This document shows positions 1 to 4,869 of a DNA stretch of 5,000 nucleotides, piece after piece. The notes beneath the pieces are model-generated. The model did no database searches, was not told the DNA's origin, and saw nothing but the letters and a program-made list of their open reading frames with translations. The translations under genes were made by a program, and so were the position numbers. Source of the DNA: SXPK01 sp041168165 (lineage in GTDB: Bacteria; Planctomycetota; UBA1135; UBA2386); the NCBI GenBank assembly GCA_041168165.1, contig JBEELK010000141.1:1-5000 (forward strand), written 5' to 3'. How positions within the stretch are numbered: the first letter of the stretch is position 1; every line of letters starts with the position of its first letter.

Positions 1-5
1 TTTGC

Positions 6-338
6 TTAGCGGTGAGTCCGTTGGTTGCAGTGGCGCATGCGCTTGGCCGGTCGTTCCTGTTTGCCCTGGCAGGTCCCCGCCTTTTGGGCAGCACGGGAGT
101 GCTCGGAAGCGGTCGGCCACTCGCTCGCTTCGATCCGCCGCTTCGACGTGGTCTCGAGCGGCTTGCCGGCGAGGTAGGTGGAGAGCGCTTCGCGATAGCG
201 TCGCGCGGCCTCGCTCGACCCGTGCTCTCCGAGGTAGACCATCCGGCGCCGACCTTCGGCGTCGCGGAGGAAGATGACATCCTGACCGCTTGGCCGATGA
301 TGCACCGGTGCGGGGATGCGCAGAGACTTGGGCTTCAC
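6..338 (-). CDS. Integrase-like N-terminal arm-binding domain protein (fragment or truncated)
   Basis: The product is a 110-residue protein. Residues about 8-60 resemble the small N-terminal region of tyrosine recombinases common in planctomycetes: 'HHRPSGQ', then a short beta pair ending 'RMVYLGEHGS', then a helix 'AARRYREALSTYLAGK'. In the family this region precedes the SAM-like core-binding and catalytic domains. Here the similarity stops near residue 67. The rest is Arg/Gln/Lys-rich with no recognisable motif and ends at a TAA. No R...HxxR...Y catalytic set is visible, although the window ends just beyond the stop. The start is GTG (336-338), six bases after a perfect AGGAGG (minus strand, 345-350), the best ribosome binding site in the window, so translation from here is credible. 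The gene sits about 100 nt beyond the 3' end of a tRNA-Gly gene, which suits an integrase or its remnant. A frameshift may have replaced the original C-terminal part. The family assignment is by motif recall and is moderately sure; the truncated state is less sure. Confidence 0.5.
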   Translation of the reverse strand: MKPKSLRIPAPVHHRPSGQDVIFLRDAEGRRRMVYLGEHGSSEAARRYREALSTYLAGKPLETTSKRRIEASEWPTASEHSRAAQKAGTCQGKQERPAKRMRHCNQRTHR

Positions 339-344
339 AACAGT

Positions 345-350
345 CCTCCT
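345..350 (-). promoter_or_regulatory. Strong Shine-Dalgarno of the integrase-like gene
   Basis: The minus strand reads AGGAGG, then six bases (ACTGTT), then the GTG start at 338. This decides the start codon. It is unusual here because the other gene starts in the window have no comparable motif. A small hairpin (349-368) overlaps its first two bases and could modulate access to it. Confidence 0.6.
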
Positions 351-368
351 GCTGTGTTTTTACAGCAG
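349..368 (-). repeat. Hairpin next to the integrase-like ribosome binding site
   Basis: A perfect 7-bp inverted repeat, CTGCTGT (349-355) and ACAGCAG (362-368), is separated by a 6-nt loop. In the minus-strand transcript it lies directly upstream of, and shares two bases with, the AGGAGG site. There is no following T-run on the minus strand, so it does not look like a terminator for that strand. It could be a translation-controlling stem or chance. Confidence 0.35.
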
Positions 369-387
369 CTAGCAGACCCACAGTGCG

Positions 388-406
388 TTCGCCTCGAAGA
401 GGCGAA
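388..406 (-). terminator. Hairpin downstream of tRNA-Gly, possible terminator or processing signal
   Basis: A perfect 8-bp stem, TTCGCCTC (388-395) and GAGGCGAA (399-406), closes a 3-nt loop (396-398). It lies 34 nt beyond the 3' end of the minus-strand tRNA-Gly gene. No T-tract follows on the minus strand, so Rho-independent termination is uncertain. A role in tRNA transcript ending or processing is inferred from position only. Confidence 0.35.
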
Positions 407-409
407 GTG

Positions 410-423
410 CCCAAGTGCTTGGG
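410..423 (-). repeat. Short hairpin after tRNA-Gly
   Basis: The stem CCCAA (410-414) and TTGGG (419-423) closes the loop GTGC. It begins 17 nt beyond the tRNA 3' end and precedes the stronger hairpin at 388-406. Two hairpins in tandem between the tRNA and the integrase-like gene may form a trailer structure. A stem this short can arise by chance. Confidence 0.25.
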
Positions 424-439
424 AGGACGGAGCTAAGAA

Positions 440-514
440 TGGAGCGGGCGATGGGGATCGAACCCACGACATTCAGCTTGGGAAGCTGACGTTCTACCGC
501 TGAACTACGCCCGC
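440..514 (-). tRNA. tRNA-Gly(CCC)
   Basis: The minus strand folds into a full cloverleaf. The acceptor stem GCGGGCG (514-508) pairs fully with CGCCCGC (450-444). The D arm is GTTC/GAAC with loop AGCGGTA. The anticodon stem is TCAGC/GCTGA with loop TTCCCAA, giving anticodon CCC (complement of GGG at 480-482). The variable region is short, and the T arm carries GGTTCGATCC. The discriminator base is U, the known glycine-tRNA identity element, and the terminal CCA is encoded (442-440). It decodes GGG glycine codons. The gene stands alone, 114 nt after the stop of the deacetylase gene on the same strand. Its 3' half faces an integrase-like gene, so it is a plausible attachment site for an integrating element. 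No second copy of its 3' end is visible in the window. Confidence 0.95.
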
Positions 515-628
515 GCGATCGAACGGGCCCACCCTACCAACCCGCAGCACTCCGCGCCAGCGCGCATTCGCGGCACCCAACGCAAGGCACAGAGCGCGCG
601 GCGCCGAGCACCTCGCAACCTGCGCACC
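515..628. other. Intergenic region between tRNA-Gly and the deacetylase gene
   Basis: This 114-nt, very GC-rich spacer should contain the tRNA promoter and the end of the upstream operon. I see no convincing -35/-10 pair, no terminator with a T-run and no small gene. One CGATCG site lies at 516-521. Confidence 0.4.
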
Positions 629-1543
629 TCACCCGCCGCGGCGATAGCCCAGCGTCGCCATCACCGAGCCGAGATAGACCTCGACCGTCTCCTCGATCCG
701 CACGCCATACCCGCCGCCCATCACGGTCACGACCGGCACGCGCGCATCGCCGCACGCATCGAGCACGAGGCGATCGCGTTCGGCGAGCGCGTCGCGCGTG
801 ACGCGGAGGCGGCCGAGGCGATCGCCGAGCATGGCGTCGGCGCCGGACAGGTAGAGCACCAGTTCGGGCGTGGCGCGGGCAAACGATTCGCGCACGCCGC
901 GTTGGAGCTCGCGCAAGAAGTGCGCGTCGTCCGTTCCATCGGGGAGGGCGATGTCGAGATCGGACGTCGCCTTCTCGGCGGGGAAGTTCTGCGCGCCGTG
1001 GATCGAGAACGTAAACACGCTGTCGTCGCCCTCAAAGATCGCAGCAGTGCCGTCGCCTTGATGGACATCGGTGTCGACGACCAGCACGCGGCGGATCGAG
1101 AACTCGCGTTGCGCGATGCGCGCGGCGATCGCGACGTCGTTGAACACGCAGTAGCCAGCGCCGCGGTCCCTGCGCGCGTGATGCGTGCCGCCCGCGAGAT
1201 ACACCGCCGCATCGGGGCTCTCGCCGCGCAGCACGGCGCGCGTGGCCGCGATCGTCCCGCCAGCGCTGCGCAGCGTGCGCTCGACGAGCTCAGGCGACCA
1301 CGGAAACCCAATGCGCTGGTTGTCCTGCTTGCTGAGTCGGCCTTCGCAGAATGCGTCGACGTAGCCTTCGTCATGCGCGAGCAGCAACTCATCGCGCGAC
1401 GCGCGCGGGGCGAGGCGCAGTTCGGCGCCGCAATCGGCGGGCTGCTGCAAGAGTCGTTCGCGCAGCATGAGGTACTTGGCCAACGGAAACCGATGGCCAT
1501 CCGGCAGCGGGAACGTGAAGGAGTCCGAGTAGTAGACGTGCAC
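629..1543 (-). CDS. Histone deacetylase family protein (zinc-dependent deacetylase/amidohydrolase)
   Basis: The product is a 304-residue arginase/deacetylase-fold enzyme of the bacterial histone-deacetylase (AcuC/acetylpolyamine amidohydrolase-like) superfamily. It is expected to remove acetyl groups from lysines or small amines in the cytoplasm using Zn2+. The start 'MHVYYSDSFTFPLPDGHRFP' aligns with the usual family N-terminus, which fixes the GTG at 1541-1543. The frame stays open much further upstream, but only over the preceding gene. Key residues are present: the tandem His pair 'THH' (121-122), 'GYCVFND' (130-136), zinc ligands in 'DTDVHQGDGT' (Asp159, His161), the third ligand in 'SGADAMLGDRLGRL' (Asp236), and 'GGGYG' with the transition-state Tyr (279). 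The length is normal for the compact bacterial class, and nothing is missing. It lies 17 nt after the SRPBCC gene stop, so the two are probably co-transcribed. No Shine-Dalgarno is seen. The substrate cannot be told from sequence: acetyl-lysine protein, acetylpolyamine and acetoin-linked roles are all possible. Confidence 0.9.
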   Translation of the reverse strand: MHVYYSDSFTFPLPDGHRFPLAKYLMLRERLLQQPADCGAELRLAPRASRDELLLAHDEGYVDAFCEGRLSKQDNQRIGFPWSPELVERTLRSAGGTIAATRAVLRGESPDAAVYLAGGTHHARRDRGAGYCVFNDVAIAARIAQREFSIRRVLVVDTDVHQGDGTAAIFEGDDSVFTFSIHGAQNFPAEKATSDLDIALPDGTDDAHFLRELQRGVRESFARATPELVLYLSGADAMLGDRLGRLRVTRDALAERDRLVLDACGDARVPVVTVMGGGYGVRIEETVEVYLGSVMATLGYRRGG

Positions 1544-1560
1544 GGCGATCGGGACGCGTT

Positions 1561-2067
1561 CTACCGCGCGCGATCCGTGCGCGAGAACTCCAACTGCTGC
1601 GAACGCGGATCGCCGCCAAAGCGCGCGCACAGTTGCTCGGCTCGGTAGCCAAAGATGGTGCGCACATCGCGCTCGATGAAGAGTCGCATCAACAGCGGCG
1701 CCAAGATCCAACCATGCGGCCGCATCTGCACGACGTCGAGGCACAGCGTGCCGCCGTCCTTTGGTAGAAACGTGTGGCGGTGATGCCACAGCCGATACGG
1801 GCCGCGCAACTGCTCATCGACGAACGCGCGCGGCGGATCCCATTCTGCGATGTTGGTGCGCCACTTCACGGGCACGCCGTGGATGCGCAGGCTGTAGTCG
1901 ATGCGCGTACCTTGATGCATCGCGATCGGCGGCTTGGTCGTGACCGCAAACTTCAAGAACGGCGGCGTGATCGACTCGAGGTTGAACGCATCCGCGAAGA
2001 ACGGAAAGACCTCGGCCGGAGGCTTGGGGAGCCAGAGGGTGGCCTGGAGTTGCCATTGCGCGGGCAT
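1561..2067 (-). CDS. SRPBCC family ligand-binding protein (COG4276-like, cyclase/dehydrase fold)
   Basis: The product is 168 residues, a single START-like (SRPBCC) helix-grip domain spanning nearly the whole chain. Family-typical blocks run in order: 'LPKPPAEVFPFFADAFNLE' (about 13-31), 'ITPPFLKF' (33-40), 'GTRIDYSLRIHGVPVKWRT' (about 53-71), 'DEQLRGPYRLWHHRHTF' (84-100), a region where relatives usually read D-R-V-x-Y but here 'DVVQMRPHGW', and the C-terminal helix 'FIERDVRTIFGYRAEQL'. It has no signal peptide or membrane span, so it is cytoplasmic. These proteins bind hydrophobic ligands in a deep cavity; the specific ligand is unknown. Start ATG is at 2065-2067, with family similarity beginning a few residues later; no Shine-Dalgarno is visible. 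It is the first gene of a two-gene operon with the downstream deacetylase. In other genomes, as I recall, this family often precedes a sugar-epimerase-like gene, but here it does not. Confidence 0.85.
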   Translation of the reverse strand: MPAQWQLQATLWLPKPPAEVFPFFADAFNLESITPPFLKFAVTTKPPIAMHQGTRIDYSLRIHGVPVKWRTNIAEWDPPRAFVDEQLRGPYRLWHHRHTFLPKDGGTLCLDVVQMRPHGWILAPLLMRLFIERDVRTIFGYRAEQLCARFGGDPRSQQLEFSRTDRAR

Positions 2068-2119
2068 GCGCAGCGGTTCGCTAGCGGCGCGAACTTGGAT
2101 TCGCCGGAGCCGAATGCGG

Positions 2120-2145
2120 CCAACGGGCTGCTAGCAGCCTGTTGG
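2120..2145. repeat. 26-bp near-perfect palindrome centred on CTAG
   Basis: CCAACGGGCTG (2120-2130) and CAGCCTGTTGG (2135-2145) flank CTAG (2131-2134). All positions are complementary except one pair (G2125/T2140), which can still form G-U in RNA. The 14-bp core, GGCTGCTAGCAGCC, is a perfect palindrome. It can be read as an operator-like site, a hairpin, or two transposon-like ends joined head to head across a CTAG target. The last reading is favoured because its right half is also the left end of the 2134-2295 element. Confidence 0.65.
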
Positions 2146-2295
2146 AGAACGCATCCTGCCTGCGGGCGCGGTCTCCGACTCGATCTCTGCGTCGCTCGAA
2201 CTACGTCGAATCTGGAGATTCGACTCCGTCCTCGCTCCTAGATCTCGAGCCCAATCCCGAGCCCTCGGCAACGGAGCCGTTCTTCAACAGGCTGC
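2134..2295. mobile_element. Candidate MITE-like element with 23-bp terminal inverted repeats
   Basis: The left end (2134-2156) and the complement of the right end (2295-2273) agree at 20 of 23 positions. Both start GCAGCCTGTTG, then AGAACG, then TCC. The centre of the span is itself an 8-bp hairpin (2205-2224), and the two symmetries share the same midpoint, so the whole 162 bp is one imperfect palindrome with diverged middle arms. It has no transposase and no plausible gene. The flanks are CTAG on the left (2131-2134, overlapping by one base) and CCAG on the right (2294-2297 region), which may be a decayed target duplication. Size, terminal repeats, symmetry and intergenic location fit a miniature inverted-repeat transposable element mobilised by an unlinked transposase. 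A long structured RNA or regulatory cruciform is the alternative. Family membership cannot be settled from one copy. Confidence 0.5.
2205..2224. repeat. Central hairpin of the inverted-repeat element
   Basis: GTCGAATC (2205-2212) and GATTCGAC (2217-2224) form a perfect 8-bp stem with loop TGGA. Its midpoint coincides exactly with the midpoint of the flanking terminal repeats, which argues that the pieces belong to one palindromic unit. Confidence 0.65.
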
Positions 2296-2323
2296 CAGGC
2301 GCTTTGTGCAGTAGCGTCTGGCA

Positions 2324-3937
2324 ATGGCACGAGCCCTCCACGTTCGCCGTTCGCTTGTCGTGTTCGCTGCGTCTTGCGCGATCGCTGCTGCGCAGCAATC
2401 CAGCAAGGAAGGCCAGATGGATGGCTATCTCGGCGTGCCGCAGGAACGCGTCGCCGAGGAGTTTGGCGGAGGCTATTCGATGCACGTGGCAGCGTGGCCG
2501 TTGCTCGCGCAGTGGCCCGGCGATCGCTTCCAGACTGGGTTGTTCGGCACGTGGATGCATGCGCGTCCCGACGAAGCGGACAAGAGCAAGAAGGTCTACT
2601 CCGACATCGAAGGCGGGCTCGGTTGGTGGCGCGATACGCGCTTCGCCACGGCGACGCCGAAGTTCATCATGGGCGGCGTCGCGCTCGACTTCTCGATGTG
2701 GGCCAATGGTCCCGGCGCAGGCAAAGGTCGCGATTGGAACAAGCCGCTCGGCAAGTACGGCGTCGCGCAGTTGAGCCCGTTCTTGCTGTGGCCGCCGGAT
2801 GGACTCAACCTCGCGCAGGGGACATGCGGCGAGTGGTTTGGCTACGGCTATCTGCCGTTGCCGCTCGCGGAGCAGAAGGCGAAGACGGCGGGCGCGGACG
2901 TTCCGACGGGCGATCAGTGTTGGACGCTGTTCCTCGACACCGCGACGTTCAAAGGCCCGGTCGCGTTCTTCACGCCCTACTTCTTCAGCGAGGCAAAGGT
3001 CGCGCGGCCGGACTTGGCCAACATGTTCCTCGACCAGCGTCCAGCGGATCCCAATCGCGCACTGCAGATGGAGACGCAGTATGTGCCCGCATTCGTGGCC
3101 GCCGCAGACGACGGCACGCTGCATGCGCGCACTGCGCCGACCCGCTTCCCGGTCGACGCCAACGGTCGATCGCCGTTGGTGCATGCGATCCGTTCGTATC
3201 GAAAGGACGCGCTGTGGGATCGAGCCGCTGCGTGGTTTGCCGGCGGCGAAGCGAGCGACGGAGCGATCGACGCTTCGCGCAGCGTCGTGCATCGCATGAC
3301 GGGCAAGGGCTGGTCGACGTGGCGCATCCACACGCCCGACATCGAAAAGGAGGATCGCAACCAAGTGGATTGGGCGTCGTTCGCGAAGCCCGAAGTGATC
3401 GACGGCCACACGTTCTGTTGGACATGGGATCCCGCATTCGTGCGCGTTGGTGACGATGGACTCGCAGTGTTGCCCGAGCACTTCCTCGCGACTGCGAACG
3501 GCGGCAAGAAGCCGCAGTGGCGACCTGCGCCGAAGGACGCGAGCCTGCCGATCGCGCTGCGCGACGTCGCATTTGCAGAGAAGCAGCGCAAGCCGCCGGA
3601 GCCCTATGTGACGCCGACCGATGGCGCATGGGCGACGCCGGGTCCGGTTGCGGGCCCGTTCACCGCAGAACTCGGCGACGGCAGCATCGTGACCTACAGC
3701 TGGTATCGCTTCTGCGACCAGCCTGCGCTGCAGCATGCGGACATGACCGCGGAAGAGCGCGAGCGCATGCAACGCCGCGTGGAGTTGCTGCATCGCAACT
3801 GGACGAAGGACCGTCAGTACCTGCCAAAGCCGATGTCGGGCAAGCTCGCCTCGCTCGACCCGGCGGTGATGGTCACGCCGCCGAAGGGATTTGAGATTGG
3901 CTACGTGCCGATCGTCACGCGGCAGGCGGCGAAGTGA
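2324..3937 (+). CDS. Secreted tryptophan-rich protein of unknown function
   Basis: The product is 537 residues. I do not recognise a named family. A type I signal peptide is clear: basic 'RR' at 8-9, a hydrophobic core 'SLVVFAASCAIAAA' (10-23) and probable cleavage after Ala23 before 'QQ'. This supports the ATG at 2324, though no Shine-Dalgarno precedes it. Cys18 has no canonical lipobox. The mature part has no further membrane span and about 21 tryptophans (roughly 4%), many in blocks such as 'GGLGWWRDTRF' (97-107), 'FLLWPPDGLNL' (153-163), 'FGYGYLPLPL' (172-181) and 'FCWTWDPAF' (364-372). Four cysteines (168, 199, 365, 464) could make two disulfides. A short charged helix lies at about 474-491. 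The aromatic-rich, Gly/Pro-rich composition suggests a compact extracytoplasmic domain, possibly carbohydrate- or ligand-binding, but that is speculation. An ATG at 2417 follows an AAGGAAGG, but starting there would remove the signal peptide. The gene converges on the exonuclease gene with a 16-nt gap. Confidence 0.85.
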   Translation: MARALHVRRSLVVFAASCAIAAAQQSSKEGQMDGYLGVPQERVAEEFGGGYSMHVAAWPLLAQWPGDRFQTGLFGTWMHARPDEADKSKKVYSDIEGGLGWWRDTRFATATPKFIMGGVALDFSMWANGPGAGKGRDWNKPLGKYGVAQLSPFLLWPPDGLNLAQGTCGEWFGYGYLPLPLAEQKAKTAGADVPTGDQCWTLFLDTATFKGPVAFFTPYFFSEAKVARPDLANMFLDQRPADPNRALQMETQYVPAFVAAADDGTLHARTAPTRFPVDANGRSPLVHAIRSYRKDALWDRAAAWFAGGEASDGAIDASRSVVHRMTGKGWSTWRIHTPDIEKEDRNQVDWASFAKPEVIDGHTFCWTWDPAFVRVGDDGLAVLPEHFLATANGGKKPQWRPAPKDASLPIALRDVAFAEKQRKPPEPYVTPTDGAWATPGPVAGPFTAELGDGSIVTYSWYRFCDQPALQHADMTAEERERMQRRVELLHRNWTKDRQYLPKPMSGKLASLDPAVMVTPPKGFEIGYVPIVTRQAAK

Positions 3938-3943
3938 CGGTGG

Positions 3944-3953
3944 GCGGGCCCGC
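3944..3953. repeat. GC palindrome between convergent stop codons
   Basis: The perfect 10-bp palindrome GCGGGCCCGC fills most of the 16 nt between the two convergent stop codons. With no room for a loop of more than a few bases and no T-run, it is a weak candidate for a shared bidirectional terminator. Confidence 0.25.
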
Positions 3954-4748
3954 TCAATCCTGCAGATCGACGATGACCGGCGCGTGGTCGCTGACTTCGA
4001 GTCCGCCGCGGCGCTCCACGAATGCGCTCACGAGTCGTTCGCGCGCTGCCTTGTTGCCGAGCGCGTAGTCGATGCGCCAACCGCGGTCGAGCGCGCGCGC
4101 GTTGCCGCGATTGGACCACCATGAGTAGGGACCCTTCTGCGGGCCCACGTGCTCGCGGAAGAGGTCGCTCCATCCGCTCTGCAGCAGCAACGTGAACCAC
4201 TCGCGTTCGTGCGGCAAGAAGCCAGATGTCTCGCGGTTGCCGCGCGGGTCCCAGATGTCGTTCTCGGTGTGCGCGACGTTGAGATCGCCGCAGACGATGA
4301 CGGGCGTCTTCTGCTTGCTGCGCGGCAAGAGCCACGCAAGGAAGTCGCGGCACCATTGGTCCTTGTATGTCTGCCGCTCTTCGTTCGAGGAACCGTTGGG
4401 CAGATAGACGTTGATGCACTCGATGTCGCCATGGCGCGTCACGAGCACGCGGCCTTCGGGGTCCCTCGTCGCATCCAGCGAAGTGTCGATGCCGCGCGAC
4501 ACCTCGCGCATCGCGCGCGCGCCGTCGCTCGGCGCTGCGGTCAGCACGCCGGAGTAGCCCTTCTTCTGCGCCGGGTGCCAGATTGCGTCGAAGCCTTCGG
4601 CGAGCCGGAAGTCGGCGGCGAGCTGCGATGGCTCGGCACGCACTTCTTGCAGCATCCACACGTCGCCGCCGATCTCTTCGACGAAGCCGTGGAGGCCATT
4701 CTTCACGGCGGCGCGGATGCCGTTGACGTTCCAGGTGACGAGTCGCAT
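3954..4748 (-). CDS. xthA: Exodeoxyribonuclease III (AP endonuclease family)
   Basis: The product is 264 residues with the endonuclease/exonuclease/phosphatase fold over its full length. It repairs abasic sites and blocked 3' ends in base excision repair, in the cytoplasm. Conserved sites are all present: 'TWNVNGIRAA' with Asn7, 'LQEVRA' with the metal ligand Glu35, 'INVYLPNG' with Tyr115, 'CGDLNVAH' with Asp155 and Asn157, 'WRIDY' with Asp227, and the C-terminal 'SDHAP' with Asp254 and His255. The loop 'YSWWSNRGNARALDRGWRIDY' region is typical of the ExoIII/ExoA type. The start is the ATG at 4746-4748, because 'MRLVTWNVNG' matches the family N-terminus. A GTG at 4784 would add 12 unsupported residues. 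No Shine-Dalgarno is seen. The gene is monocistronic here, convergent with the secreted-protein gene and divergent from the PLP enzyme gene. The symbol could equally be exoA; the function is secure. Confidence 0.95.
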   Translation of the reverse strand: MRLVTWNVNGIRAAVKNGLHGFVEEIGGDVWMLQEVRAEPSQLAADFRLAEGFDAIWHPAQKKGYSGVLTAAPSDGARAMREVSRGIDTSLDATRDPEGRVLVTRHGDIECINVYLPNGSSNEERQTYKDQWCRDFLAWLLPRSKQKTPVIVCGDLNVAHTENDIWDPRGNRETSGFLPHEREWFTLLLQSGWSDLFREHVGPQKGPYSWWSNRGNARALDRGWRIDYALGNKAARERLVSAFVERRGGLEVSDHAPVIVDLQD

Positions 4749-4869
4749 GGGGCGGGCACGTTGCGGTTCGAGGGGCCGCGGCACAAGGAGCGGCCGTGGC
4801 GCATGTTCGCGCGTTGCGTGCGCAGGGTTGCGAGTCTCGTCGCCGCTCTCGTAACGTCGCCGTTTCGCG
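4749..4869. other. Divergent intergenic region between exonuclease III and the PLP enzyme gene
   Basis: This 121-nt spacer should hold both promoters. I see no clear -35/-10 boxes, no operator-like palindrome of convincing length and no small gene; a minus-strand frame crossing it is Arg-rich and unsupported. Confidence 0.5.

Larger units (their letters stand above)
2068..2323. other. Divergent intergenic region filled by inverted-repeat DNA
   Basis: This 256-nt stretch separates the SRPBCC gene (minus) from the secreted-protein gene (plus) and must contain both promoters unless they lie inside the genes. No clear -35/-10 boxes are seen. A plus-strand frame is open across its right part, but it runs out of frame into the secreted-protein gene with Arg/Ser-rich translation, so I do not call a gene. 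Most of it is the inverted-repeat element listed separately. Three of the only four CTAG tetranucleotides I found in the window lie here (2081-2084, 2131-2134, 2238-2241). Confidence 0.6.

Noticed and set aside
902..1648. A 248-codon plus-strand frame opposite the deacetylase gene
   Set aside because: It is Arg/Ala/Glu-rich, antisense to a gene with complete catalytic motifs, and has no recognisable domain.
1544..1789. Upstream extension of the deacetylase frame by 82 codons
   Set aside because: The extension overlaps the well-supported SRPBCC gene in another frame, has no similarity to the family N-terminus, and the family start motif falls exactly at the GTG at 1543.
2417..2419. Alternative ATG of the secreted protein, preceded by AAGGAAGG
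   Set aside because: It has a better ribosome-binding-like sequence but removes a convincing signal peptide that begins at the ATG at 2324; the purine run is probably coding chance.
2142..2774. A 210-codon plus-strand frame through the intergenic region into the secreted-protein gene
   Set aside because: It is Arg/Ser-rich, out of frame with the secreted protein, begins inside the inverted-repeat element and has no domain.
2201..3793. A 530-codon open frame on the minus strand
   Set aside because: It lies antisense to the secreted-protein gene, is extremely Arg/Ala-rich, has no domain, and its end runs through the inverted-repeat element. It is a typical GC-rich shadow of the real gene, which has a signal peptide and sensible composition.
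3938..3953. Shared terminator between the convergent genes
   Set aside because: The 10-bp GC palindrome lacks loop space and a T-run, so it is listed only as a repeat.
4749..4784. Twelve-residue N-terminal extension of exonuclease III from a GTG
   Set aside because: The family starts at M-x-L-V-T-W-N-V-N-G, matching the ATG at 4748; the extension is Arg/Pro-rich and lacks a ribosome binding site.
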